A stretch of DNA of 64,000 bases from Methanobacterium_C sp963845285 (GCA_963845285.1 CAWJRO010000013.1:1-64000); one strand, 5' to 3'. Positions 19,680 to 28,598 are shown, counted from the first letter of the stretch. Notes: generated by a model not told the origin, from the sequence alone. Numbers and translations are program-made.

Positions 19680-19863
19680 AGAGAATTTCTATTAACCTTT
19701 ATTTACTGTTGATATTATGTTTGGAAATAGTTTTATGATATCTATTAACGAGTTAATTGATTTATTAAGGGCCAATAATTGTCTTAAATGGCGTATTTAT
19801 TTGTGATAACTAAGTTATAACTTTTAATATTACTAAATTTTAGAGGTTTTTAGAAATTCTCTA
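19680..19863 (+). repeat. MITE-2 copy 1 (about 184 bp)
   Basis: One of three copies of a 182-184 bp element with terminal inverted repeats AGAGAATTTCTA/TAGAAATTCTCT. The interior is shared with the copies at 29884 and 30930, including GTTGATATTATGTTTGGAAA and TAAGTTATAACTTTTAATAT. TAT/ATA at the edges could be a TA-type target duplication, as in Tc1/mariner or IS630-mobilised elements. No ORF. Confidence 0.85.
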
Positions 19864-19900
19864 TATTCTTATGCCCAATTTTGTCAGAAATTATTTTTGC

Positions 19901-19949
19901 AGCAATCTATAAGAAAGCAACAATCTATAAGAAAGCAATCTATAAGAAA
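19901..19949 (+). repeat. short tandem repeat upstream of the nitroreductase gene
   Basis: CAATCTATAAGAAAG occurs three times with spacing of 15-18 bases. The array lies between the MITE-2 copy and the nitroreductase gene. It has no coding potential; slippage is the simplest explanation. Confidence 0.7.
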
Positions 19950-20056
19950 TTATTTCTACGGGCTTATCCAGATATTTATACGTTAATAATTGGTCACGGT
20001 TCATATTTAATCCATGAATTTTAATTAAATTTGGTCGAAACTTTTGAGGTGAGAAA

Positions 20057-20566
20057 ATGGAATTACTAAATCTGATTAAAACAAGATACAGTGTGCGTAA
20101 GTACAAAAAAGACCCTGTGGAAGATGAAAAACTACGCAAGGTACTGGAAGCGGCATGTTTTGCACCCACTGCTGCAAATAGACAACCTATTAAATTTATA
20201 GTTGTTAAAACTGAGGAAAAAGAAGCAGATTTAAAAAAGGTTTACCCTGCTGACTGGTTCTGCGAAGCTCCAATAGTTATCTGTGCATGTGCCCTATTGG
20301 AAGATGGATGGGTTCGCCGTGATGGTAAAAATTACAGCGAAGTTGATGCAACCATTGCCATGGATCATCTGATACTGGAAGCAACCAGTTTAGGACTTGG
20401 AACATGCTGGATAGCAGCTTTTGATGCTGATGCTGCCCATGAAGTATTGGGCATTCCTGAAGATGTGGTTCCTTTAGTATTCACTACGTTGGGGTATCCT
20501 GATGATAAACCGGGATCAAAAATACGTAAAGAACTTTCAGAGATAGTTCGCTACGAAAAATGGTAA
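20057..20566 (+). CDS. nitroreductase-family FMN oxidoreductase
   Basis: This 169-residue protein is of the nitroreductase fold. RYSVRKYKKDPV is the N-terminal FMN-binding signature, FAPTAANRQP the second, and LGLGTCWIAAFD the C-terminal FMN/interface segment. Such enzymes reduce quinones, nitro groups or flavins with NAD(P)H as homodimers; the native substrate is unknown. TTGAGGTG lies 6 bases upstream of the ATG. The flavin reductase-like gene 100 bases downstream points the same way, so the two may be functionally linked. Confidence 0.88.
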   Translation: MELLNLIKTRYSVRKYKKDPVEDEKLRKVLEAACFAPTAANRQPIKFIVVKTEEKEADLKKVYPADWFCEAPIVICACALLEDGWVRRDGKNYSEVDATIAMDHLILEATSLGLGTCWIAAFDADAAHEVLGIPEDVVPLVFTTLGYPDDKPGSKIRKELSEIVRYEKW

Positions 20567-20666
20567 AAAGAAATTTATAAAATGGAAAGTATTTGTGGGT
20601 TAATCATATAAAAATTAAAAACAAATTCTTTAACAGATTTGAAAATATATTTAGGAGGCAAAAAAT

Positions 20667-21236
20667 ATGAAAAAATCTGTAGGGGCTAAAACTATAGTCT
20701 ATCCAGCACCTGCTTTTGTTGTGGGTACATATGATAAATCAGGAAAACCCGATGTTATGACAGCTGCGTGGGGAGGCATTTCAAGCTCAAATCCGCCATG
20801 TGTTTCAATTTCACTGCAAAAACCAAGGTACACCTATGAAAATATTGTGGAAAGGGAAGCTTTTACCATAAACATTCCTTCAGAAGATTACGTCAAGGAG
20901 ACAGATTATTTTGGAATAGTATCTGGAAAAAATGCAGATAAATTAGCTGCAAGTGGACTCACACCGGTGAAAAGTGAAATTGTAGATGCACCCTATGTTG
21001 AGGAATTTCCTCTGGTTCTGGAATGTAAACTTGTCCATAAGGTGGATTTAGGGTTGCATACTCAATTTACAGGTGAAATTGTGGATGTTAAAGTGGATGA
21101 AGATCTTGTTGATTCAAATGGACTTCCTGACATAACCAAAATAAAACCTTTCTTCTATGATCCTTCTGGCAGGGCTTATTATGGTGTTGGTAAGAACCTT
21201 GGAATGGCCTTTAACATAGGAAAAGATATTAAATAA
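20667..21236 (+). CDS. flavin reductase-like/flavoredoxin protein
   Basis: A 189-residue protein of the flavin reductase-like split-barrel family (flavoredoxin type). It shows the VVGTYDKSGKPDVMTAAWGG entry motif, then PPCVSISLQKPRYT and AFTINIPSEDYV, all typical FMN-binding segments. It likely acts as a cytoplasmic FMN electron carrier or flavin reductase. AGGAGG lies 8 bases before the ATG. The IS1182-type element inserted 150 bases downstream. Confidence 0.88.
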   Translation: MKKSVGAKTIVYPAPAFVVGTYDKSGKPDVMTAAWGGISSSNPPCVSISLQKPRYTYENIVEREAFTINIPSEDYVKETDYFGIVSGKNADKLAASGLTPVKSEIVDAPYVEEFPLVLECKLVHKVDLGLHTQFTGEIVDVKVDEDLVDSNGLPDITKIKPFFYDPSGRAYYGVGKNLGMAFNIGKDIK

Positions 21237-21389
21237 TCTGTTTAAATATTTGAATAATTTACTAATTTTTTATTTACTTTTTAAAGGATTGATTGGATTT
21301 AAAATGTTAAAGCGTTCTGAATAATTAAATTTTAAATACTTCTGAATAATTAAAATATTATATCAATCGTATTTTTTTGGAATTATACT

Positions 21390-23150
21390 GAGGCTGTCTC
21401 ATGATTGACTTTTTTTTGGATTTTCTTTTCTGATTTTTTTCCTTTTAAGGGTTATATTTATATTTAAGGTGTTACTATATTTTATTTAGAGATTTATAGT
21501 TTTTTGGTGGTGTTTTTTATGGCTTTGAGAGAAGATAGGATTGGTCAGACTTGGTTGGTGCCTAGGCGTGTTATGGATTTTATTCCGGAAAATCATATTT
21601 GTTATTTTATTGCTAATTTGGTGGAAGAGTTAGATTTTAAAAAAATAGACCAGAGATACAGGTGCACTAAGGGTAAGGCAGCTTATTCTCGCCGAATGTT
21701 ATTGAGAGTGGTTATTATGGCTTCGGTTGATGGTGTGTTTTCATCTAGGCGGGTTGCAAGGCTTGCGGAGGAAAATGTGATTTATATGTATCTTTCAGGT
21801 ATGGATAAGCCGGATTTCCATACAATTTGCAGATTTAAAATCGAATGCAGCAAACAAATTGAAGAAGCGTTTGAAATGACTGTGAATGTTGCTAAAAATA
21901 TGGATATGGTTCAATTGAACCATATCGCAATAGATGGTACTAAAATCAAAGCTAACGCTTCCCCAGCTAATCTAATTAATCAAAAAGAAATACATACAGT
22001 TCGTCAGATATTAAAAAAAGGAATAAAAACCGACAAGAAAGAAAACAAAATTTACGGCAATAAAAGAGGTGACGAAATACCACCAGAACTAACCAACCGT
22101 AAAAAAGTCCACGAAATAATCCAAAAACTAAAAAACCAAACCAAAACCACTAATGAAAATAATGCTCCTAAAGAGGAGAATAAGCTGCATAGATCTTCAG
22201 TTAAGCTTCTGGAACGGGCCTGTTCCGGTAGTCCGGAAAAGGATCGTGTTTTGAAAAAATTGGATCATGCTGAAAGGGAGTTAGAAAAGACACCACAAAA
22301 GACTGTTAGTTTAACAGACCCTGAATCACGGTGGATGATGAATAAAAAGAATCGAATGGAACTTTCATATAATATGCAAATCGCAGTGGATTATGATTCA
22401 GGAATCATACTCGCCAGCACCATAACACAAGACCCTACAGACCACCACCAACTAATACCACAAATAGAACAAATACAAGAAACAATAGGACCCTTACCCA
22501 ATTATACAAAGATTAGCGCAGATAACGGGTATTTTACACAAACAAATCTACAATATCTAGAAGAAAATGGATTAGATGGTTACATACCTAACAGAAAACA
22601 GGCACATAAACATAAAAACAAGTTAAAAAAGGATAAACTATTTTCCAAGTACAATTTCAAATATAATCATGTCGAAGACATTTATATTTGTCCAAATAAC
22701 AGAAAATTAACTTATAAAAAGACATATGAGTATAATAACACTTGTATGCGCCAATATTATTGTAATGATTGTTTAAAATGTTCATATCAGACATTATGTG
22801 CTGGTAAGAATCGTTTTAGGATTATAACTGATTATGGTGGTGTTTTATCAAAGCGTATGGCTTTGAAAATGGAAACAAATCAAGGCAAGGAAGAGTTTGG
22901 TAAACGAAAACAGACCGTTGAATGGCCATTTGGGAATATAAAAGAGAATTTAAGATACACAGAGTTCCTAACACGCGGCATGAACGGAATAAAAACAGAA
23001 AAAAACCTAATTAACATCTCACATAACATAAAAAGAATCTATAATCATAATAATTCTAAAATAAATAGGCAAAATCAAATAAATACCTGAAAAAAGAGGA
23101 TTTTTTATAAAAACTTAAAAAATTAAAAACTTAATTCATGAGACAACCTC
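21390..23150 (+). mobile_element. IS1182-type insertion sequence B (1761 bp)
   Basis: The ends are GAGGCTGTCTCATGATT and, inverted, GAGGTTGTCTCATGAATTAA. TATACT is present immediately outside both ends (21384-21389 and 23151-23156), an exact 6-bp target duplication. It carries one intact plus-strand transposase gene. The terminal 13 bases match those of the MITE-1 copies, making this the likely source of their mobility. Confidence 0.9.
21519..23090 (+). CDS. IS1182-family DDE transposase
   Basis: A 523-residue transposase from the ATG at 21519 (MALRED); TTG 21504 would add five residues. It has a DUF772-type N-terminal domain (AAYSRRMLLRVVIMASVDG, DFHTICRFKIE). The DDE core shows IAIDGTKIKANAS (first Asp), ISADNGYFT (second Asp) and TVEWPFGNIKEN (Glu). 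A Cys cluster (CNDCLKCSYQTLC) precedes the last motif. It is only distantly similar to the transposase of element A, so two separate IS lineages have entered this genome. Confidence 0.9.
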   Translation: MALREDRIGQTWLVPRRVMDFIPENHICYFIANLVEELDFKKIDQRYRCTKGKAAYSRRMLLRVVIMASVDGVFSSRRVARLAEENVIYMYLSGMDKPDFHTICRFKIECSKQIEEAFEMTVNVAKNMDMVQLNHIAIDGTKIKANASPANLINQKEIHTVRQILKKGIKTDKKENKIYGNKRGDEIPPELTNRKKVHEIIQKLKNQTKTTNENNAPKEENKLHRSSVKLLERACSGSPEKDRVLKKLDHAERELEKTPQKTVSLTDPESRWMMNKKNRMELSYNMQIAVDYDSGIILASTITQDPTDHHQLIPQIEQIQETIGPLPNYTKISADNGYFTQTNLQYLEENGLDGYIPNRKQAHKHKNKLKKDKLFSKYNFKYNHVEDIYICPNNRKLTYKKTYEYNNTCMRQYYCNDCLKCSYQTLCAGKNRFRIITDYGGVLSKRMALKMETNQGKEEFGKRKQTVEWPFGNIKENLRYTEFLTRGMNGIKTEKNLINISHNIKRIYNHNNSKINRQNQINT

Positions 23151-23195
23151 TATACTATTTAATAAATGTAAATAAACTTATTTTTGGTGAATAAA

Positions 23196-23579
23196 ATGGA
23201 AAATACAGAATATATTCCGGATAAATTTCTTTTTAAGTATGGTCCTACTCTTTATCCACATGAAGGATTCTCAATAACTATCAATAAAGAAAATTTAGTT
23301 TATAAAGATGTGCACACCGTTAGTATAGATGAAAAATCTTTAATTCCAACTCAGGAACAGTGGATTAATTTCTGGGATGTATTAGAAGAAATAGGACTAT
23401 GGAATTGGAATGAAAAATATGAGTTATGTTGTCTGGATGGAACTAAATGGAGCATTCAAATATTATTTAAAGACTGTGAGATTGAATCTGAAGGTTCAAA
23501 TGACTTCCCTGATTCATTCAATGAATTTATTAAAGCGGTTGAGGATTTAGTTGATGAAGATTTACAAATAACGTTTTAG
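23196..23579 (+). CDS. hypothetical acidic protein
   Basis: A 127-residue acidic, Trp-rich protein that I do not recognise. It has no signal peptide or membrane segment. Notable segments are WINFWDVLEEIGLWNW and LDGTKWSIQILFKD. The plan (short beta-rich core, acidic C-terminus) is like small single-domain proteins that accompany mobile DNA or toxins, but that is only an impression. The start ATG at 23196 was preferred over 23184 although neither has a strong site. It begins 45 bases after the end of the IS element, so its promoter may have been displaced. Confidence 0.6.
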   Translation: MENTEYIPDKFLFKYGPTLYPHEGFSITINKENLVYKDVHTVSIDEKSLIPTQEQWINFWDVLEEIGLWNWNEKYELCCLDGTKWSIQILFKDCEIESEGSNDFPDSFNEFIKAVEDLVDEDLQITF

Positions 23580-23733
23580 ATAAAATTATTTAGTTTAAAA
23601 ATGTTAGTTAAAATTTAAAATATTTAAATTTTATAAGATTAATTCAAAAATTTAGAATCTTAGTTGTTTTTCAGATAGCAAATAGAATTTAAAAAATAAA
23701 AAAGGAACCTATTTTTATTTTATTAAAATAGGT

Positions 23734-24498
23734 TTAAGCAAGTGTTAATTTAGTTGGGTGACCAGCTAATTTTTCATTACCGTCTGCTGCACAGTAGTCA
23801 GCATCACAGGCACTGCAGGTCCATTCACCTTCTTCTGTTCCTTTTGGATTCCACACAAGTGTACCATATTTATGACATTCAGGACAATAATTCAAGAATG
23901 TAACTGTGTGATCGGAATAATCTCCTAATGCACCACATGAACATTTTGCAGTAGCTGTAACAGTTTTTGCAGTAGATGCAATTGTACTTGTAGCTTTAGT
24001 TGTGGTTGCAGCGGTATTTGTAGCTTTGACAGTTTTTGTGCTGGTTGTTGCTTCAACTGCTTTGTTAGCAGTGTTGTTGTCTGAAGATTTTGCTACAGTT
24101 GTTGTGCTAGTTTTGGTCCAGTTTGTCATTGCGTTTTGTGTTTGTGTTGCTACCCATCCGTCAACTGTTATTTTGGCGTCTGTTTGGAAGTATTTTACTG
24201 CTTGTTCTGTGTATGGGCCGAAGGATCCGTCAATTGCTCCTGTGTAGTAGCCCTGGTTTTTGAGCCATTTTTGTAGTTCAACTACTTGGTCTCCGCTTGC
24301 ACCTATTTTCAGGCCGTTATCGGTAACCGCGTTTGTTCCGATATTATTTTGATTTAAGCTTTGATTTACATTATTATTTACAATATTTTGAGTTTCAGTC
24401 GCCCCCGCAAAGGGTAAGGCGCTGAACAGCACACACAACACTAATGCGGTTGTGTATGTAATTTTTCTATTAATTGTACCGCCTCCACGTCCGAACAT
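23734..24498 (-). CDS. secreted peptidoglycan-binding-domain protein with Cys-rich tail
   Basis: This is an exported protein of about 254 residues. It has a signal peptide (INRKITYTTALVLCVLFSA, cleavage near AGA-TE), a PG_binding_1 domain (LKIGASGDQVVELQKWLKNQ, FGPYTEQAVKYFQ) and a long Thr/Ala-rich linker. The C-terminal domain has zinc-binding Cys pairs (CSCG, CPEC, CSAC). A wall-associated role in pseudomurein is likely. The ATG at 24498 has no ribosome binding site. GGAGGC lies inside the reading frame, 6 bases before an ATT codon at 24474 that would start the signal peptide exactly; the secreted gene at 27822 has the same arrangement. A TATA-like TTTATATG lies near 24560. Confidence 0.82.
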   Translation of the reverse strand: MFGRGGGTINRKITYTTALVLCVLFSALPFAGATETQNIVNNNVNQSLNQNNIGTNAVTDNGLKIGASGDQVVELQKWLKNQGYYTGAIDGSFGPYTEQAVKYFQTDAKITVDGWVATQTQNAMTNWTKTSTTTVAKSSDNNTANKAVEATTSTKTVKATNTAATTTKATSTIASTAKTVTATAKCSCGALGDYSDHTVTFLNYCPECHKYGTLVWNPKGTEEGEWTCSACDADYCAADGNEKLAGHPTKLTLA

Positions 24499-25122
24499 TT
24501 TTTTAAGTTTTTATGTAAGGACTTTCTTTTGGCACTCCCTTTGATAACTTCAACCTCACATATAAAGGCTTTGGTTAATTTTCAAAAAAAAGACACGTAA
24601 AGAACTCTTTTTTTAATTTAAGACACTCTAAGAGGATATTGAAATAGCTTATTAAAGATTAGCTATCTCTGTTCTTATTTTCAGTAAACTGACACATTTC
24701 AAACCTTAATTTCAAAAAAAAGCATTCAACAAACACATTTACCACACTTCCTAATACTGGAGAACACTCCCCAAGCCAACCCTTAACATGATACCAACAA
24801 ATAATCATAAATAACAAACTAATTACAAAATAAACATTTTAAAATTTTATTTAAATGATTTAGCAACCTCTAAACCCTTAACGCGATTTTCACGTTTTAT
24901 AAGAAAATAAACCTAAATAACTCGAATAATATCATAACATAACTAATTTAAATATTAATCCTTTTTAAGAATCTCAATGAATCCATGATTAAAACTGTTA
25001 GATGACTGTATTGGTATGTAAATTCCAAAATCTATTAATCATCCAAGAGACATTCATATTAATTATCCTTAATTAGTTGATTCAAAGTTTATAATTAAAA
25101 TCATAATGTGGATGAATTCTGT
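24499..25122. other. AT-rich intergenic region with the promoter of the secreted protein gene
   Basis: The first 70 bases contain a TATA-like element on the minus strand (CCTTTATATGTGAGG). The rest, about 500 bases, is AT-rich and shows no frame, RNA or repeat that I can support. Confidence 0.5.
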
Positions 25123-25437
25123 TTATTCTATTTTTCCATGTTTGCAGAAGTGACGGTTTGGATCACTAATTTCTAGATTATTTTCATTCCAAATAGGACA
25201 ATCAATGCATTTACACGCTCTTTTAGTTTTAATATCTTTACAAGTGGCTTCGCCAGTTGAACAGTACAATCCCGGAACTCTGTCCGGCTCCATCATCATG
25301 GGGCTGTCCAGATCTTGTTGAGTTATTAAATGCATTATTTTCAGTTTATCTTTAACGCATTGACTTTCAGTTTGGACAGCGCACTTGGTTCAGACACATT
25401 TTTCAATGTTTTCTATAGTGAAATCAATTTTGCTCAT
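25123..25437 (-). CDS. DUF2769-family Cys-rich protein with an in-frame TGA at a conserved Cys
   Basis: The full frame of 104 codons starts at ATG 25437, with AGGGAT 5 bases upstream. It reads MSKIDFTIENIEKCV-TGA-TKCAVQ, then SQCVKDKLKIM, VPGLYCSTGEATCKD and CKCIDCPIWNENNL to the end. The family normally has KCxCxxCPVQ here, so the TGA at 25392-25390 stands where the second Cys belongs. Every other conserved Cys is present and the frame stays open for 89 codons after the TGA. An annotation from the internal ATG at 25335 would lose the first third. A point mutation or sequencing error (TGC to TGA) is the simplest cause; UGA decoding is discussed in the findings. Function of the family is unknown, probably metal-binding. 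Confidence 0.75.
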
Positions 25438-25502
25438 TCAAATCCCTGTATAACTTAGTTCAGTACTTCAGTTTTATAATGCTGAATTTCATTAATTTAT
25501 TT

Positions 25503-25691
25503 TCATACTCCCTGTTTGTGTATGGCTGTTCCAATGAAAAAAAGTACTATTCCTAGGATTAAAAAGCTTGTAGGTAGCAGGTTCCATTTGGCTATGTAAT
25601 GACCCAACACAACAACCACGTTTAAAACTATTATAATTGATCCCAAAACATAAAGTAAAAATCCTAATTTGTTTATTGTTTTTAATTTCAT
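25503..25691 (-). CDS. small two-helix membrane protein
   Basis: A 62-residue hydrophobic protein with two predicted membrane helices (LGFLLYVLGSIIIVLNVVVV and SFLILGIVLFFIGTAI) and a basic start MKLKTINK. No family is recognised and no strong ribosome binding site is visible, so it is supported mainly by its membrane-protein composition. Confidence 0.5.
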   Translation of the reverse strand: MKLKTINKLGFLLYVLGSIIIVLNVVVVLGHYIAKWNLLPTSFLILGIVLFFIGTAIHKQGV

Positions 25692-25932
25692 GTTTATTCT
25701 TTAGAAACCCTATTGTTTTTAGTGTTTCAGATTTTTTAGAGTTTTCAGATCAGAGTTTTCAGATCTTTCAGATCAATTTCATTTCAATATTAGTTTTACA
25801 TTATTTTAGTGTAATATCCGCAATTAAATTTAATGAACATCCCTGTTTAACTTATTAAATGGAAATACATGGTTAAATTAAAGATGTTGTTTCAAGTATT
25901 TTGTTTATCCATTGAAAAACTATTTGAGGGTT

Positions 25933-26229
25933 TTACATTCTTTCAAGAGCGTCTTCCATAGATTTAACTTCTTTGATTTTTATTGTATTATAGAATGCAA
26001 AACCTATTTCTCTAAAATATCTTCTAACAGCATCTTGGGAGGGAGCTTCAACTACGTAGAAAATTGTATGTTCCAGTGGTGAGAAAACTCCTGTTATAAT
26101 GTTTATTCCTTCTTTTTTGGCAAATTCATCCCTTTTACTGGATAATTCTTTAATTATCATCTTGTTTTCATTATTGAACATGGGACAAGATTCAACGTTG
26201 TGTTCCATATTCACAGTAAACATGGACAT
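25933..26229 (-). CDS. conserved small protein, DUF3303-like
   Basis: This 98-residue soluble protein starts MSMFTVNMEHNVESCPM and has an alpha-beta pattern with GVFSPLEHTIFYVVEAPS and a C-terminal VKSMEDALERM. The plan resembles small ferredoxin-fold dimeric alpha-beta-barrel proteins (DUF3303 or GYD-like), but I cannot name the family firmly. AGGAGG lies 7 bases before the ATG at 26229, a strong start. It is monocistronic. Confidence 0.7.
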   Translation of the reverse strand: MSMFTVNMEHNVESCPMFNNENKMIIKELSSKRDEFAKKEGINIITGVFSPLEHTIFYVVEAPSQDAVRRYFREIGFAFYNTIKIKEVKSMEDALERM

Positions 26230-26378
26230 ATTTCAACCTCCTACATGTCTAAATCTTAATTTATATGTTTGTTAAAACAAAAACTTATTATTTACTATTC
26301 AATTAATTAGCTTTTTAAATTCTTTAAATTAAAAAATAAGTATTTTAATGTCTTAAAACTTATAATCATTAAATTACA

Positions 26379-26582
26379 TTAAATAATGAATTGTTTGAAA
26401 AATTTAATGGATGTGTTTTTATTATTATCATTATCATCTGCAGGACTTGAATATGTACCTCATTTACTGTAGATCACAGCTCCTGTTGTTGCGTGTGCAT
26501 GATGCATAGGTTCGAGACTTCTTTTAATAATTTTGTCCTGACAACCACATTTAGGACATTTCTCTTTCAATTTTATCTTCAT
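26379..26582 (-). CDS. small zinc-ribbon protein with in-frame TGA
   Basis: An AAGGA site precedes ATG 26582. The frame reads MKIKLKEKCPKCGCQDKII, then MHHAHATTGAVIYSK, TGA, GTYSSPADD and on to a TAA at 26379. CPKCG is a zinc knuckle. The second knuckle of such ribbons would be a KCG, and the TGA (26462-26460) stands exactly where that Cys would be. Terminating at the TGA gives 40 residues with half a zinc site; reading through gives 67. No homolog is available to confirm, so the assignment is moderate at best. It is the second such case within 1.1 kb. Confidence 0.5.
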
Positions 26583-26893
26583 ATTTGTCCTTCATTTTAT
26601 TTTTAAGATTATCCTAAGAGTTTATCCTAAAAGTATTATTTTAATGATGAATTTTGTTTTTAATTATTTATTAAATTTTAGTCATTAAACTAATAATTAT
26701 TGGTTATATTAAACAATGTTTAGAAAACAATGTTTAAATTTAAAAATAGTAGATACAGTAGAAACAGATACAGAAACAGATACACATAAAAATAATAATT
26801 ATCCCAATATCATCTTAAATGAACTGCAAAAACAGCAGGATAGACTGCAAAATTGGGATATGTAAAAATTAATACAAAATTAATGATATTTTA
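26583..26893. other. AT-rich intergenic region, nothing recognised
   Basis: About 310 bases between the Nudix gene 3' end and the small zinc-ribbon gene. It is AT-rich and contains a short CAGATACAGAAA-like tandem near 26750-26780 but no gene. Confidence 0.5.
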
Positions 26894-27433
26894 TCATGGT
26901 TTTTTAACTATTTTATCCATAGAATCCTTAAGTGAGTTGACCCACGGTTTTAAAATGTTTTTAGCATCTTCTGTAGTTGTATTTTCATGTTTGCCTTCTT
27001 TTTTGTCTTGGACCTCTTCGTTATGACTTAATATGTTATTTTTATTCATTATATAATCCTCAAGCCAATCTGCCAATTCATAGTTAGATAGGTTTTCCAA
27101 ATAGACCCATGCATAACCTTCATGTTCACTGCTCAAAGTGAGTTCACCTTCAATCACTTTTCCAGACAATATGATGTGAACAGCTCTTATTATGTGTAAA
27201 TTCTGTTCAGCAGCTCCAATTACGTGATCAAGGGTTATTTTTAGTTTAGTTTCTTCGTAAACTTCCCTTGTCAATGCATGGTCAAATGATTCATCTTGAT
27301 CTACTTTTCCACCGGGAAGTTCCCATTTCCCGGGATTGGTCTTGGAATCTGTAGATCTCTTGAGAATAAGGATTTTACCATTTTCATCAGTGAGAAGCAC
27401 TCGAACTGCAAGTCCATAAACGTGGTTTATCAT
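26894..27433 (-). CDS. Nudix hydrolase
   Basis: A 179-residue protein. The Nudix box is complete: GGKVDQDESFDHALTREVYE followed by ETKL, fitting Gx5Ex7REUxEExGU except that the last Gly is Lys. It follows the usual ELPGGK beta strand. Such enzymes hydrolyse nucleoside diphosphates linked to other moieties; the order resembles MutT-like pyrophosphatases. The last 40 residues are a charged extension (NEEVQDKKEGKHENTT) not needed for the fold. The ATG at 27433 is preceded by a weak AGGGTTATGATTA site. Confidence 0.9.
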   Translation of the reverse strand: MINHVYGLAVRVLLTDENGKILILKRSTDSKTNPGKWELPGGKVDQDESFDHALTREVYEETKLKITLDHVIGAAEQNLHIIRAVHIILSGKVIEGELTLSSEHEGYAWVYLENLSNYELADWLEDYIMNKNNILSHNEEVQDKKEGKHENTTTEDAKNILKPWVNSLKDSMDKIVKKP

Positions 27434-27821
27434 TTAATCATAACCCTTTTGTTTTTAACTTAAACTTGTTATATATTATCTTTAGATTACTTATAATGAT
27501 TTTATTTTTGGATTTTTATTTTTGAGATTAAAAATATTCAAGTTGATATAATAATCTGCCATGTAAATTCAATTTAAAAATAGTTACTATCAAATTTAGT
27601 TTAGTATCCAATTAAAAATAATTATTGTAAGAAAATCAAACTGAATTTTTCATTTTTTTAAGAATTTTTCTCTTAAATTAAATAATTACCTTCCTCTTAA
27701 AATTAAGTAATTACCAATTTTTATGTTTATGAATGTTCAAAAATAAAAAATAAAGAAAATTATTTGATTTTCCTAATTTCATGAATGTTTTATTAAAATT
27801 TTCCTAATTTCAGGCACGTCT
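27434..27821. other. AT-rich intergenic region, nothing recognised
   Basis: About 390 bases between two minus-strand genes. I see only AT-rich sequence with a short duplicated phrase (TTCTCTTAAATTAAATAATTACC and a variant); no coding frame. Confidence 0.5.
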
Positions 27822-28598
27822 CTAGAATATTGCTTCATTATACACACTATCTGTCATTGCCTGGACATCGTTGGTTTCTGTGTAGTTGTAACCATTGTTT
27901 AACATGTATTGATCAGGATCATCGATTCCTGTAAAACTTGGTGGAGAGAAGTAATCGTCATATGATCGAGGTAACCAGTTTAAGCCGGTTATATTAATTG
28001 ATGTATCGTAAAAGATAGTAAATACCTTCCTGTCTCCCTTTGTTTCTTTGTACCACGGTGTCCCCATTTCATAAAGCGTTCCTGCACATACACCTCCGTA
28101 TATGTCCACTACTAAAGCGTTATCTGGGACCTGATCTTGAAGCACTACATCATGTTCATTGGGCCCTATACCATAATTCACAGCATAAACGCCTTTTGCT
28201 TTTAAACCCGCGACTATTGCATTTATACGGCCATTATCCTCTGATATTGAGTTTATATTATCACTTGTAATGTAAACAGGTCTTGTTTGTTTTTTTACGT
28301 TGTTATGATTGTTATCATCCGCATTAGTTTGGTTTTGTTTCTTGATTTGATTACTCTGACTTTCACTAATCGCGGTACTGTTGATAGTTTTATATTTGTA
28401 TGCTGCGTTCACAGTGGTAACATCCTTTTCATTTAAAAGCTGGTCATTTGTATTTATATTTGAATCGATTTTTGGTTGTATCTGTGGCTCATTTGGGCTG
28501 GTTTCTCCAAATGCGGAGAAAGTAGACAAAAACAAGCTCGCTGCAAATACCATTGCATATGTTGATTTTCTGTTAATTTGATTGCCTCCGTATTCCAA
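27822..28598 (-). CDS. secreted protein, uncharacterised methanobacterial domain
   Basis: This is an exported protein of about 258 residues. The signal peptide INRKSTYAMVFAASLFLS resembles that of the protein at 23734. A low-complexity Asn/Gln linker follows, and then a globular domain of about 150 residues with YITSDNINSISEDN, YAVNYGIGPNEHDVV and VVDIYGGVCAGTLYEMG. I recognise this as a domain recurrent in surface proteins of Methanobacteria but know no function. The frame opens at a TTG (28598) without a ribosome binding site; GGAGGC followed 6 bases later by ATT (28577) would begin at the signal peptide, as in the 23734 gene. Confidence 0.7.
   Translation of the reverse strand: MEYGGNQINRKSTYAMVFAASLFLSTFSAFGETSPNEPQIQPKIDSNINTNDQLLNEKDVTTVNAAYKYKTINSTAISESQSNQIKKQNQTNADDNNHNNVKKQTRPVYITSDNINSISEDNGRINAIVAGLKAKGVYAVNYGIGPNEHDVVLQDQVPDNALVVDIYGGVCAGTLYEMGTPWYKETKGDRKVFTIFYDTSINITGLNWLPRSYDDYFSPPSFTGIDDPDQYMLNNGYNYTETNDVQAMTDSVYNEAIF

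Noticed and set aside
25123..26582. Selenocysteine as an established call for the two in-frame TGA codons
   Set aside because: No SECIS-like hairpin is visible and no Sec genes are in the window, so this is kept only as an open question.
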